A DNA stretch of 36,309 nt from Desulfobacterium sp. (GCA_016342325.1 JAEINR010000063.1:1-36309), one strand, 5' to 3'. Positions 1 through 8,766 are shown, numbered from the stretch's first letter. The notes: generated from the letters alone by a model not told the origin. Made by a program: numbers and translations.

Positions 1-69
1 ATGTATCCTCTCAACAAAAAATTTAGGGTGTTGTTGAAAAAATAAATTCTGAATGACTAAGCCGAATAT

Positions 70-855
70 TTACAATGAACCATCGAGACTTCCACCGCCT
101 TTATAACCGGGTCTATGAACTACCTGATAATCGTCAGGAGCTTCTTTGACTTTTTCTCTAAACAATTCAAGCTGGATATCTAAGTTTGCAACGAGGTCCG
201 TACTGGCCTCTTTAAAACTTTCCATGCTGTCAACTCGCAACTGTTCGGACAGGTTAACTGGCGTTGCTTTACTCTTTATATGGCTTGTGCCTGGAGCTCG
301 GAAAAGCATTTTGCGGCTTTGGATATCATAAACAGAGGCATCGACCATGGTGTGGGTATCATTCTTTTCACCAGGAATTATGTATGCCCCAATGAGTGTC
401 CAATATGTGATAGAGGCCAACCCTTCATCTGTAAATTGTGTCTGGTCATAGGAGAGAAGTGTGATGACATCAATCCCGTACATTGTACGGATTTGAGTTA
501 AGTTAGCAAAGCTTCCTTCTGTTCTGAGGTAGGCGGAAGGTATGAGCTCAATAGATTTAACGAAGTTATTATTTTTAAAATGTTGGCTTACTTCCTTCAT
601 TAGTTCCATTTTGTCTCTTTCAGTAAGCGTCTGGCGACCCACTGTATTCTCTGGGACAAACGCAATGCCAATACGTAATGGGAGCTCAAGGAGAGGTATG
701 CCAGGCGTTTCAACGTAATCCTTTTTGTCTGGGTAAAGGTATTGCACAGCACTGCTGCTACGGTGGTGTGTTTTCATGAAACCGCAACTTGTCGTCACTA
801 CACAAATTGCCGTAGTCAGCAGAATGAGCAAGCAATTCTTTATAAATTTCATCAT
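70..855 (-). CDS. Lipoprotein resembling the rhombotarget lipoprotein family
   Basis: A 261-residue predicted lipoprotein. The N-terminus has a Lys, a hydrophobic stretch (residues 7-22) and a lipobox-like TTSC with the candidate lipidated Cys at residue 24. The body has no enzyme motif that I recognise. The C-terminus ends in a Gly-rich tail (GYKGGGSLDGSL). This architecture recalls the 'rhombotarget lipoprotein' family, linked to rhombosortase processing, but no transmembrane helix follows the Gly-Gly here, so that assignment is tentative. The start is the first of two adjacent ATG codons, preceded by AGAGGTGA, which is also the end of the upstream gene, so translation is probably coupled. 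The gene is AT-rich relative to genes after 2 kb, which suggests a separate origin. The lipoprotein call is firm; the family is moderate. Confidence 0.72.
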   Translation of the reverse strand: MMKFIKNCLLILLTTAICVVTTSCGFMKTHHRSSSAVQYLYPDKKDYVETPGIPLLELPLRIGIAFVPENTVGRQTLTERDKMELMKEVSQHFKNNNFVKSIELIPSAYLRTEGSFANLTQIRTMYGIDVITLLSYDQTQFTDEGLASITYWTLIGAYIIPGEKNDTHTMVDASVYDIQSRKMLFRAPGTSHIKSKATPVNLSEQLRVDSMESFKEASTDLVANLDIQLELFREKVKEAPDDYQVVHRPGYKGGGSLDGSL

Positions 856-864
856 GATTTATAA

Positions 865-1200
865 TCACCTCTTCATTATTGTATCTATTACCGGGTAAAA
901 AATCATTCCGAAGAAACACCCGATTATAATAAAAATTGAATATATTAAGATTGTCTTCTCAATCTTGTTTAAAGTAGTGGTCGCTAATGCTTTTGCTTGT
1001 CTTATTGGGTTTGGATTAATTAATTGATTTTTTTTATTCCTAATAGCAGCAGAAATCCAAATTGTTGAACATGAAAATAAAGCCCCAGCAAAAAGCCACA
1101 TGCATATTTCATTGTAGGGATCTGGATAATAAATACTTGAAACTGAAATCAGAAATAATATTGGAACTAAGATGGAATTTGTTATATTTGATTTTTTCAT
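865..1200 (-). CDS. Small hypothetical inner-membrane protein (three helices)
   Basis: A 111-residue protein with three likely membrane segments (about residues 8-25, 32-50 and 84-107) and a short basic loop between the second and third. I do not recognise a family. The ATG is preceded by GGAG at a rather long spacing. The stop codon TGA lies inside the ribosome-binding site of the downstream lipoprotein gene (AAGAGGTGA), so the two genes are almost certainly expressed together. It is strongly AT-rich, more so than any other gene here. Length and composition fit a small accessory membrane protein of transferred origin; the function is unknown. Confidence 0.6.
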   Translation of the reverse strand: MKKSNITNSILVPILFLISVSSIYYPDPYNEICMWLFAGALFSCSTIWISAAIRNKKNQLINPNPIRQAKALATTTLNKIEKTILIYSIFIIIGCFFGMIFYPVIDTIMKR

Positions 1201-1502
1201 AAGTCATCTAGTTACTCCTGACTCATAAACAGTGAATTCTATAGATATGTTTATCCCACAAATTTTCAGGTTATCCGGAAGAACTGGAAGAAGAGAAGAG
1301 ACTCTTGCTGCTGAATATTCTCTTACATGGTGGGTGGTTTTGTCAAGAGATAGGTTTTATTCAGATCAAACGGGAAAGGCCCTCGGAGAGTCGGTCAAGC
1401 ATTCTCAAGGGGCAGAACTTCAGGAGGGAGGCGCTCCCGTCGAAAAACGGACCGATCTGGTTTGGCTTTGGTCTGATAACGATTGAGCAGGTTTTATGTC
1501 GT
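1201..1502. other. Gap with no confident gene; possible decayed coding remnant
   Basis: About 300 bases between the AT-rich pair and the zinc-finger gene. Plus-strand frames stay open over 1232-1486 and 1245-1562. The second, starting after a stop at 1242, reads as a charged helix-like stretch (PEELEEEKRLLLLNILL) followed by basic residues, but it has no ribosome-binding site, runs into the antisense of the next gene and matches no family I know. It may be the remains of a lost gene at the edge of the AT-rich block, or chance. No RNA gene or clear repeat is seen. Confidence 0.3.
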
Positions 1503-1850
1503 TTAACCACCCATATTTTCAGCACACCGAACGCACAGGTCAGCTTCAGGCAGGATCATTAATCGGGCAAATGGAATGGGCTCTTCGCATTCCCTGCATA
1601 AGCCGAAATCAGGATGATCAATCTTGGCAAAGGCGCGTTCCAGCTTTGACAGTGTATATTTGGATCTTCTTAAAGCGGCTTCATTCATGCTTTTACTGTT
1701 TATTGCTTCCATGCGGGTGAGCCGACCAATGGCGTTATCCGGGGCAATGGGTTTTGTAAGCAGTTCATAGGAAGTGATGGTTTCTTTTGTCGCTTCTATT
1801 TTGTCTTTGATATTTTTTTTGAGTTTTGCCTTTTGTTGGTTTTTCATCAT
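1503..1850 (-). CDS. TraR/DksA-type C4 zinc-finger protein
   Basis: A 115-residue protein of the DksA/TraR superfamily, small regulators that bind RNA polymerase through its secondary channel and often act with ppGpp. The N-terminal ~75 residues are charged and helical. The C-terminus holds one zinc finger with Cys85, Cys88, Cys106 and Cys109 (C-x2-C-x17-C-x2-C), including the family phrases GLCRECEEPIP and CVRCAE. The coiled-coil part is shorter than in full DksA (~150 residues) and I do not see the paired Asp tip motif, so it is better called DksA-like than DksA. It stands alone on the minus strand with only a weak AAAAAGAC upstream of the tandem ATG start. Confidence 0.85.
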   Translation of the reverse strand: MMKNQQKAKLKKNIKDKIEATKETITSYELLTKPIAPDNAIGRLTRMEAINSKSMNEAALRRSKYTLSKLERAFAKIDHPDFGLCRECEEPIPFARLMILPEADLCVRCAENMGG

Positions 1851-2007
1851 AGTGTCTTTTTGTTAAGGGGATGCGCAATAACATGTGCTGGCTGGTGTCC
1901 TCTTTGGAGCGACCCCCATGGGTTTGTGTTTGCTGTCTCGCCTGCCTCACTTATCTGGGTTTGATACAATATGATGAAAAAGATAGCAAGGATGTTGTGG
2001 TGCCTGA

Positions 2008-2547
2008 TCAGCCTCCGAGGTTGAGATCTGCGGATGGGACGGCAGTGATCCTGGGGCCAAAGCTCGTGATGTTGGGGAGGGTTGCATTGTGGTGGGCGCG
2101 GATCTGGATGGCGGATGCGTGGTCTTTGTCGTGGGTGGTGTGGGCATCGGAGACCAGTTGAACCGAGTAGCCCAATGCGGCTGCTTTGCGTGTGGTGGTG
2201 TCAACACAGAACTCTGTGGCAAATCCGCAGATGATCAGGTGGGTTGCCCTAAGGGTGGTCAGTCTCGCCTCAAGGTCGGTTCGGAGAAAGGAATCCGGTG
2301 TGGTCTTTCTCACCTTGAAATCAGAATCATGAACAAAGAGTCCCGACGCGGGTTGCCAGCTGTCACTGCCATATTCCAGGAGGCCCGTGGCTTGTTCGTG
2401 GTGGATGAAAAAGACGGGTATTCCGGCGGCCCTGGCCTGGGTTGTAATGTGATTGATTCTTTCAATGGTCTCGTCGGCTTCATAGGGTCTCGGGCTTTGA
2501 TCCAAAAGCCCGCGCTGAACATCAATGACCAATAGGGCGGATTTCAT
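2008..2547 (-). CDS. Isochorismatase-family cysteine hydrolase
   Basis: A 179-residue single-domain hydrolase of the isochorismatase/nicotinamidase superfamily. The catalytic triad is visible: Asp9 in ALLVIDVQ, Lys81 in the RKTTPDSF segment, and the nucleophile Cys114 in GFATEFCVDTTTR. A cis-peptide-type segment (ICGFATEFC) precedes the nucleophile as usual. Family members hydrolyse amides or vinyl ethers (nicotinamide, isochorismate, N-carbamoyl compounds, ureido compounds). The substrate cannot be read from sequence, and there is no NAD-salvage or siderophore gene beside it. The ATG follows AGAGGGA at about 9-10 bases. It is cytoplasmic, with no signal peptide. Confidence 0.88.
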   Translation of the reverse strand: MKSALLVIDVQRGLLDQSPRPYEADETIERINHITTQARAAGIPVFFIHHEQATGLLEYGSDSWQPASGLFVHDSDFKVRKTTPDSFLRTDLEARLTTLRATHLIICGFATEFCVDTTTRKAAALGYSVQLVSDAHTTHDKDHASAIQIRAHHNATLPNITSFGPRITAVPSADLNLGG

Positions 2548-2656
2548 TGTGGGGCGATCCCTCTGTTTAGCTTTTTATAGTGCCGGTCAAATGACGTGAT
2601 GCCAACCTGCCTTTATTAATAAGTAGCGGTATCAATTGGCCTGACCAGGGCTACAG

Positions 2657-2706
2657 CTCTGATTTTCGTGTTATTTTGGTAAGAGAATCATGTCCAGGTT
2701 AGGGCT
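2657..2706 (-). repeat. Dispersed hairpin repeat, copy C
   Basis: Read on the minus strand this copy contains CCTAACCTGGACA, then TGATTCTCTTACCAAAATAA, then CACGAAAATCAGAG. The same modules, in the same order, occur on the plus strand near 17815-17882 (copy A) and in part at 19897-19945 (copy B). Copy C lacks about 21 bases between CTGGACA and TGATTCTC that copy A has. It lies between trpB and the hydrolase gene. Similarity was judged by eye. Confidence 0.6.
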
Positions 2707-2713
2707 GACCAAT

Positions 2714-2762
2714 GGGCATCACCGGAGCACAAGGCGCAGGGCTTTGGGTTCTGGTGATGCCC
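2714..2762 (-). terminator. Inverted repeat after trpB, possible terminator
   Basis: GGGCATCACC (2714-2723) and GGTGATGCCC (2753-2762) form a perfect 10-bp stem with a 29-base loop, starting 24 bases beyond the trpB stop codon. No U-run follows on the minus strand, so it may be a processing or transcript-stability hairpin rather than an intrinsic terminator. The position directly after trpB is the main support. Confidence 0.4.
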
Positions 2763-2786
2763 TGGAAAAGCAAGGGGCGGGAGGGG

Positions 2787-4004
2787 TTAGAGCCCGTACT
2801 CCTTGCCGTAGGTCTCGATGACAAAATCGATGTCCTTGTCTCCCCGGCCCGAGAGGTTTACGAGGATGGTCTTGCCTTTTCCTTCTTTTTTGGCAAGCTT
2901 TGCTGCAAAGGCCACGGCATGGGCGCTCTCGATGGCCGGAATGATGCCGTCGCTCCTGGAGAGGCCGAAGAAGGCGTCAATGGCCTCTTTGTCGTCGGCG
3001 GTCACGTAGTTGACCCTGCCGATGTCCTTTAGCAGGGAATGCTGGGGACCCACGCCGGGATAGTCAAGTCCGCTTGCAACGGAGTAGACCGGCAGGGGAT
3101 CGCCCGCCTCATCCTGGAGAAGGTAGGAGTGGAAACCGTGGAGGGTTCCGGGTTTGCCGAAGCTCAGGGTGGCTGCATGTTCACCCTCCTTAAACCCTTT
3201 GCCCGCAGGCTCGACCCCGTAGATATTGATCTCCCTTTTTTCGAGAAAGGCGGAAAAGAGTCCTATGGCATTGGAGCCGCCGCCAACGCAGGCGACCAGG
3301 TTGTCGGGATCCTTGCCGGTCATCTCGAGAAACTGCTGTTCCGCTTCAATGCCCACGATTTTCTGGAAATCCCTGACCATCATGGGAAAGGGATGGGGGC
3401 CCACCACCGAGCCGATGGCGTAGAGCTGGGTGACAGGGTCTTCGAGATAGGCTTCAAAGGCCGCATCCACTGCATCCTTGAGGGTCTGTGTGCCCCGGTC
3501 CACCGGTATCACTTTGGCGCCGAGGATCTTCATTCTGATAACGTTGGGGTACTCTTTCTTGATGTCGATTATTCCCATGTAGATGTCGCACTCAAGGCCT
3601 ACAATGGTGGCTGCCGTGGCAAGGGCAACCCCGTGCTGGCCTGCCCCTGTCTCGGCGATGAGCTTTTTCTTGCCCATTTTCTTGGCAAGAAGGGCTTCAC
3701 CCAGGCAGTGGTTGATCTTGTGGGCACCGGTGTGGTTCAGGTCCTCCCGCTTCAGATAGATGTCGGCGCCGCCTATTTTTTCAGAGAGGTTCTTTGCATG
3801 GAAGATGGGGGAGGGGCGGCCGGTAAAGTGACGGTTGAGCATGGCAAGCTCTTTGAGGAAGCTCTCATCCTTTCTGATGGCAAGGTAGCTTTCCGTGATC
3901 TCATCCAGAACGTCCTGAAGTTCCGGCGGAACAAAACTTCCTCCGTAGTCGCCAAAGTATCCCCTGCTGTCCGGCAGTTTGTAGTCGTTGATTGAGTCGG
4001 TCAT
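2787..4004 (-). CDS. trpB: Tryptophan synthase beta chain, stand-alone
   Basis: A 405-residue PLP enzyme that condenses indole with L-serine to give tryptophan. The PLP lysine is Lys96 in [10 protein letters not shown], the catalytic Glu118 lies in [11 protein letters not shown], the phosphate-binding loop is GGGSNAIG and the C-terminal cofactor motif is SGRGDKD. The N-terminal [15 protein letters not shown] is typical of the main TrpB1 group, as is the length. The ATG follows AAAGGAAC. The gene stands alone: no trpA, trpC or trpF is adjacent. The region after YMG reads [11 protein letters not shown] rather than the commoner AEDVERQALNV, in a part of the enzyme close to the alpha-subunit contact and communication region. 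It may be the sole TrpB or a second copy; the window cannot decide. Confidence 0.95.
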   Translation of the reverse strand: MTDSINDYKLPDSRGYFGDYGGSFVPPELQDVLDEITESYLAIRKDESFLKELAMLNRHFTGRPSPIFHAKNLSEKIGGADIYLKREDLNHTGAHKINHCLGEALLAKKMGKKKLIAETGAGQHGVALATAATIVGLECDIYMGIIDIKKEYPNVIRMKILGAKVIPVDRGTQTLKDAVDAAFEAYLEDPVTQLYAIGSVVGPHPFPMMVRDFQKIVGIEAEQQFLEMTGKDPDNLVACVGGGSNAIGLFSAFLEKREINIYGVEPAGKGFKEGEHAATLSFGKPGTLHGFHSYLLQDEAGDPLPVYSVASGLDYPGVGPQHSLLKDIGRVNYVTADDKEAIDAFFGLSRSDGIIPAIESAHAVAFAAKLAKKEGKGKTILVNLSGRGDKDIDFVIETYGKEYGL

Positions 4005-4094
4005 TATAAGTTCCTTTCTCTCTGGAGTTATATTTGTTTCTATGTGGAGAAACGTATACAGGGCTACGCCGCAAAATGCAACTCTTTTTCGTAT

Positions 4095-4138
4095 TTCACG
4101 TTTTTTTCACACCAATTTCACCCGGGGTTCACCTGCCA
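4095..4138 (+). promoter_or_regulatory. Four tandem TTCAC boxes at exact 11-bp period
   Basis: TTCAC starts at 4095, 4106, 4117 and 4128, each exactly 11 bases after the last; three of the four are preceded by T. Direct repeats at 11 bp are the classical binding pattern of PhoB/OmpR-family winged-helix dimers. The array sits 40-83 bases before the start codon of an operon that itself encodes an OmpR-family regulator (10069-10749). The positions are seen directly; operator function is inferred. Confidence 0.55.
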
Positions 4139-4149
4139 TGGATTATATT
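4121..4149 (+). promoter_or_regulatory. Putative activator-dependent promoter of the efflux operon
   Basis: A -10-like TATATT lies at 4144-4149. The place for a -35 hexamer 17 bases upstream (4121-4126) has no good match and falls inside the TTCAC array. That is how PhoB/OmpR-activated promoters are usually built. A start near 4156 would give a short leader containing the AGGGAGGG ribosome-binding site at about 4166-4173. Confidence 0.4.
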
Positions 4150-4177
4150 GGGTCGTAAATTCAACAGGGAGGGAAGT

Positions 4178-5536
4178 ATGGAACCACCAGAGAACGAATC
4201 GAAAAAAGCACACAGATGGCGTAAGCCAGCCGTGACCGTCCTGGTCTGCTTGGGGCTGATCCTGGCTGGGATCATCGGGATGAACACCCTGGCCCGGGCC
4301 AAAAAGCCGTTGCCGAAAAAAGCGCCCGGGGTTGCGGCCCTGGCCGTTGATGGGGTGATCGCAACGTCCCGGGATGTGGTGATCTCTGTTAAGGGATACG
4401 GCCAGGCCGTTCCCCTGGAGTGCGTTGATATTTCCCCTGAGGTGTCCGGGACCATCAGCCATGTCAATCCAAATCTTGTCCAGGGGGGCCAGGTAAAAAA
4501 GGGGGAGATCTTGTTTGAGATCGATGCCAGGGATTATGCCCTTGCCGAAAAAAAGGCCGGGATCACCCTGAGGCTCCAGGAGAACCGGGTGGGGCAGCTC
4601 AAGGTCGAATATAAAAACGACCGGTCAAGGCTGTCCGATGTCAAGCGGACCACTGCCCTTGCCAGGGCCGACCACCTTCGCCTGAAAACCCTTTTTGAAC
4701 AAGAGCGGGTCGGGACCCTTGCCGGGGTGGAGGGGGCCGAACAGACCTATAACACGCTCCTCGATAATGAACGCGCCCTGGCCAAGTCCATTGAACTCTA
4801 TCCCCTCAAGATCCAGGAGGCGGAAGAGAACTGTGCCTCTGCCGGAGCCGAGGTTGAGACGGCCGGCCTCAATCTTGACCGGTGCACGGTGCGGGCCCCC
4901 TTTGACGGAAGAATCCGGGAGGAGTTCATCGAACCCGGCATCTACCTCTCCATGGGGGTAAAGGCTCTGACCCTGGCGGATGATGATCAGTTGGAAATCC
5001 AGGTCTCCCTAAGCGAGGACGATTGCTTTGAGCGACTGGGGCTGGGAGACGCTGTTTCCCCGGGCAACTGGTTCGAAGATCTTGACGCAAGGCCGTGCCG
5101 GGTTGAGACCGTGACGGGAAAGCTGACCTCCACTGTCTGGGCAACCGTCCATCGCATCGTCAAGTATGATCCCCTCTCCCGGACCCTGGTGGTTGCCGTG
5201 CGCATCCTGGGTGACAACTATCGGCTGGACAAGACCCGGTTTCCCGTTGTGGACGGCATGTTCTGCACTGTGTTTATTCCGGGAAAGACCCTTTCAAATG
5301 CGATCCGGGTACCCATTTCCGTTGTCAATGACGACAACACTGTTTTTATTGTCGAAAACGGCCGCCTTCGAACCGTCGGGGTCGACCTGGTCATGGCGGA
5401 TGGGGACCATGCCTATGTCACCGGTGATATTCCCGACGGCACCCTGGTGATCACCACCCGTCTGACCCATCCCTTGGAAAACCAGCCGGTGAGCCTGGGT
5501 GAAACCCGGGTGGCAGCAGCCCTGGGGGCGTCATGA
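4178..5536 (+). CDS. RND efflux periplasmic adaptor (HlyD/MFP family)
   Basis: The membrane fusion protein that links an RND pump to an outer-membrane channel. The ATG at 4178 is chosen because AGGGAGGG precedes it by 5 bases; a longer open frame from 4034 would run through the operator. The product has 452 residues. It has a basic N-terminus, one membrane anchor (about residues 18-37), then a split lipoyl/barrel-sandwich domain (GGQVKKGEILFEIDARDYAL and, after the hairpin, CTVRAPFDGRIREEFIEPG) around a helical hairpin at about residues 125-225. A beta-barrel (around LEIQVSLSEDD) and a membrane-proximal domain end the protein. The stop overlaps the start of the pump gene by 4 bases. The substrate is unknown. 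Confidence 0.9.
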   Translation: MEPPENESKKAHRWRKPAVTVLVCLGLILAGIIGMNTLARAKKPLPKKAPGVAALAVDGVIATSRDVVISVKGYGQAVPLECVDISPEVSGTISHVNPNLVQGGQVKKGEILFEIDARDYALAEKKAGITLRLQENRVGQLKVEYKNDRSRLSDVKRTTALARADHLRLKTLFEQERVGTLAGVEGAEQTYNTLLDNERALAKSIELYPLKIQEAEENCASAGAEVETAGLNLDRCTVRAPFDGRIREEFIEPGIYLSMGVKALTLADDDQLEIQVSLSEDDCFERLGLGDAVSPGNWFEDLDARPCRVETVTGKLTSTVWATVHRIVKYDPLSRTLVVAVRILGDNYRLDKTRFPVVDGMFCTVFIPGKTLSNAIRVPISVVNDDNTVFIVENGRLRTVGVDLVMADGDHAYVTGDIPDGTLVITTRLTHPLENQPVSLGETRVAAALGAS

Positions 5537-8500
5537 AATCTATTATTAAAGCGTTTGCCGGAAATCGTGTGTTTGCCAACCTTGTGATGGCGCTGATCCT
5601 TGTTGCCGGCATGCTTGCCGCCAATGGGATGGTGCGGGAGGAAATGCCGGACATGGAGCTGGACTTCATCCGTGTCACCGTTGCCTTTCCCGGGGCTGAT
5701 CCCGAAGAGGTGGAGGAGGGGATCTCACGGAAGATCGAGGATGCCATTGATGGGCTTGAGGGCATTGATGAGCACACCAGCGTCTCGGCCGAAGGGATCT
5801 CAAGCACCACCATCACCGTCACCGACGGGTATGATCCCAATTTACTTCTCGACCGGGTGAGGAACGAGGTGGATGCCATTGCCACCTTTCCCGATGATGC
5901 CGAGACCCCGTCTGTGGTCAGGCCCCAGATCGAGAAGGCCGTTATCAGCCTTGCCCTGACAGGCGATATGCCCGAGGCACGGCTCAAGGAGTGGGCCGAA
6001 TCCGTCAAGCAGGAGATCCAGGCCATTGACGGGGTGAGCCAGGCCGAGGTTTCCGGCACCCGGGCCTATGAGATCTCCATTGAAGTCTCCCAGGCAACGC
6101 TTCTCAAGTATGACCTTACCATTGCCCAGATTGCCCAAACTATCGCTGACGCAAGCCAGAACCGATCCGGCGGAACCATTAAAACCGATGCTGAAGAGAT
6201 CCGGGTCAGAACCGTTGGCAGACGGTATACCGGAAAAGAGTTTGCCGGGATCAAGGTGATCACCGGTGCTGGTGGTGAAAGCGTTACCCTGGGAGAGATC
6301 GCCGACATCCGGGACGGGTTTACCGAGAACACTCTGTCCATGGCGGTGAACGGCGTGCCCGGGGTGTTGATCAATGTGCTGGCAGGGGAGGAGGATACCA
6401 TTGAGATTGCCGACCGGGTGATCCAATTCCAGCAGGAGCTGCAGCAAAGCCTTCCCCAAGGCGCCGATATCATGGTGCTGTCCGACAACACCGAAGGCAT
6501 CCGGGCAAGCCTTAAAACCCTGGTTAACAACGCGCTTTTGGGGCTTGTCATGGTATTTATTCTCCTGTGGCTCTTCATGGACACCACCATCTCCTTCTGG
6601 GTGGGCATGGGCATTCCCACCTCGCTGTTGGGGGGCCTTGCCATTGTTCATTTTGCCGGGATTTCCCTTAACAAGATCACCCTGTTCGGGCTGATCATGG
6701 TGCTGGGGATCGTGGCCGATGATGCCATTGTGGTGGGGGAAGCGATCTTTGTGCGCCGGCAGAACGGGGATTCTCCCACCATGGCCGTTGTCAACGGCGT
6801 GTCCGAGGTGGGGTTGCCCGTGCTGGCCTCCATTTTGACAACCATGGTGGCATTCATTCCCCTCTACCATATTGACGGGGTCATGGGGAAGTTCATCCTT
6901 GCCCTGCCCACGGCGGTGATCGGGTGTCTGGTGATTTCCCTGGTGGAGTGCATCCTGGTGCTTCCGGCCCATCTTTCCAATCTCAAGACCGGGGACAAGA
7001 AACCAAAGAACCGGTTCTTTGCCGGTGTTGATCGGTTTCATCGAATGACGGTGAACAGCATGGACCGGGTTGCCACAGGGATCTATCTGCCCCTGTTAAA
7101 ACGGGTGGTGGGAATGCGGTATGTGGCCGTGTGTGCGGCCATGGTGATGCTGCTCCTGTGTGCAGGCCTTGTCAGGGGCGGGTTTATCCGTTTCAATGTT
7201 TTTCCCAAGTCCGCTTCTTCCATTGTGACAAGCGTCATCGAATTTCCCGAAGGCACCCCCCATGGGGTCACCCAACGGGCCGTTGCCCAGGTGGCCCTCG
7301 CGGCAGAACGGGTGGCAGCAAGGTTTACCGTCCCCAGTGGCGGGGCGCTCATGGTCAATATGCTCTCAACCGTGGGCCAGGCCGCCGGGGAAAAAGCGGG
7401 CCGGGTGGATGCGGGTCAGCCCCATGTGGGGGGCGTCCGGGTGACGCTCATGGACCCGGATATCAGCACCATTCACTCGGACAGGTTTATCCGGGCATGG
7501 GAAGAGGAAACAGGCGATCTTGCCGGGGTGCAGACCCTTGAATTCGCAGCTTCCGGCGGAGGTCCCCCGGGCGCCCCCCTGGAGATCTGTCTCCGGGGAG
7601 ACTCCCTTTCTGCCATCGCAGGTGCAGCCGATGAGACCCAGGCACGGCTCAGGCAGATCAAGGGGGTGACCCAGGTTTCTTCGGACAACGCCCCTGGGAA
7701 AAACGAGTTCACGTTTTCCCTGAAACCCGGGGCCGAACATCTGGGGCTGACGGTCTCTGATCTTGCCTCCCAGGTGTATGGGGGGTTCTACGGTATGGAA
7801 GCCATGAAAGTACAGCGGGGGGACAACGAGGTGGAGGTTAATGTGAGGCTGACGGAAACCGAGCGGGCAAGCCTTGGGAGTATCAGGGATTTCATGGTCC
7901 GCACCGATTCCGGGGCCCAGGTACCCCTGGCCAGTGTGGCCGACCTTATCTATCAACCCGGGTTTTCTTCCATCACCCGGAAGGACGGACAACGCCAGGT
8001 GATGGTGAGTGGTGAGGTGGATACCGCCATGGTGGTGGCAGGGGATGTGATCGATCAATTAAACCGGGAGTTCATCCCAAAGCTCAAGGCCCAATATCCC
8101 GACATCACCATCTCCTTTGAAGGGGATGCAAAACGCTCCCAGGAGTCGTTCTCAAGCCTCTATCTCTGGGTGCCCATTGCCATTATGGGGATGTTCCTGA
8201 TCATCGCCACCATGTTTCGCTCCTATGTCCAGCCCCTCATTGTGCTTGTTACCGTACCCTTTGGCCTGGTGGGCGCGGTGCTGGGGCACTTTGTCATGGG
8301 AAAGATGCTGTCTCTCCTGAGCGTGTTCGGCATGGTGGCCCTCATCGGCGTGGTGGTCAATGATGCCATTGTGCTCATGGAGCGGATCAACATGAACCTA
8401 GCTGGAGGCATGACGTTTTACGAGGCCCTGTACCAGGGCGGAGTCCGCAGGTTCAGGGCGGTGATGCTCACCTCCATCAGCACGGTGGGGGGCCTTTTGC

Positions 8501-8766
8501 CCCTGATCTTGGAGACGAGCCAGTATGCCCAGCAGCTGGTGCCCATGGGCATTTCTCTGGCCTTTGGGGTGGCCTTTGCAACGGTGCTGACCCTGGTGCT
8601 CATCCCCTGTTTTTTTACCATCATCAACGATCTACGCCTGGTTGGGGCAAAACTTTCCGGCAGGCAAAATGTCACCCGGGAGGGCCTGGAACCGGCTTTT
8701 ACCCGGAATAAGGGGCAGGACCCATGGTTGGCGCCAGGTGTCACCGCCCCGGGAGAAGGTGCATGA
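5533..8766 (+). CDS. RND (AcrB/MexF superfamily) multidrug-type efflux pump
   Basis: A 1077-residue inner-membrane proton antiporter that exports compounds through the adjacent adaptor and TolC-like channel. The two-fold RND architecture is complete: TM1, a large periplasmic loop, TM2-TM7, a second large loop, TM8-TM12. The family opening EEMPDMELDFIRVTVAFPGA is present. TM4 carries the proton-relay Asp pair (GIVADDAIVVGE) and TM10 carries GVVVNDAIVLMERIN. The first-loop phrase LRGDSLS-type porter repeats and the YPDITISFEGD segment fit the family. It is a little longer than AcrB (1049) because of a polar C-terminal tail. The start overlaps the adaptor stop (ATGA), and its own stop overlaps the next start in the same way. 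Drug-pump versus lipid or signal exporter cannot be decided from sequence. Confidence 0.94.
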   Translation: MKSIIKAFAGNRVFANLVMALILVAGMLAANGMVREEMPDMELDFIRVTVAFPGADPEEVEEGISRKIEDAIDGLEGIDEHTSVSAEGISSTTITVTDGYDPNLLLDRVRNEVDAIATFPDDAETPSVVRPQIEKAVISLALTGDMPEARLKEWAESVKQEIQAIDGVSQAEVSGTRAYEISIEVSQATLLKYDLTIAQIAQTIADASQNRSGGTIKTDAEEIRVRTVGRRYTGKEFAGIKVITGAGGESVTLGEIADIRDGFTENTLSMAVNGVPGVLINVLAGEEDTIEIADRVIQFQQELQQSLPQGADIMVLSDNTEGIRASLKTLVNNALLGLVMVFILLWLFMDTTISFWVGMGIPTSLLGGLAIVHFAGISLNKITLFGLIMVLGIVADDAIVVGEAIFVRRQNGDSPTMAVVNGVSEVGLPVLASILTTMVAFIPLYHIDGVMGKFILALPTAVIGCLVISLVECILVLPAHLSNLKTGDKKPKNRFFAGVDRFHRMTVNSMDRVATGIYLPLLKRVVGMRYVAVCAAMVMLLLCAGLVRGGFIRFNVFPKSASSIVTSVIEFPEGTPHGVTQRAVAQVALAAERVAARFTVPSGGALMVNMLSTVGQAAGEKAGRVDAGQPHVGGVRVTLMDPDISTIHSDRFIRAWEEETGDLAGVQTLEFAASGGGPPGAPLEICLRGDSLSAIAGAADETQARLRQIKGVTQVSSDNAPGKNEFTFSLKPGAEHLGLTVSDLASQVYGGFYGMEAMKVQRGDNEVEVNVRLTETERASLGSIRDFMVRTDSGAQVPLASVADLIYQPGFSSITRKDGQRQVMVSGEVDTAMVVAGDVIDQLNREFIPKLKAQYPDITISFEGDAKRSQESFSSLYLWVPIAIMGMFLIIATMFRSYVQPLIVLVTVPFGLVGAVLGHFVMGKMLSLLSVFGMVALIGVVVNDAIVLMERINMNLAGGMTFYEALYQGGVRRFRAVMLTSISTVGGLLPLILETSQYAQQLVPMGISLAFGVAFATVLTLVLIPCFFTIINDLRLVGAKLSGRQNVTREGLEPAFTRNKGQDPWLAPGVTAPGEGA

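Noticed and set aside
3039-3995. Long plus-strand open frame of 318 codons
   Set aside because: It lies wholly antisense to trpB, whose catalytic motifs are unmistakable; no ribosome-binding site and no family features.
4034-4177. Upstream extension of the adaptor gene by 48 codons
   Set aside because: It would pass through the TTCAC array and -10-like hexamer; the ATG at 4178 has a strong AGGGAGGG and starts a normal membrane anchor.
5842-7041. Minus-strand 399-codon frame
   Set aside because: Antisense to the RND pump gene with reverse-frame composition.
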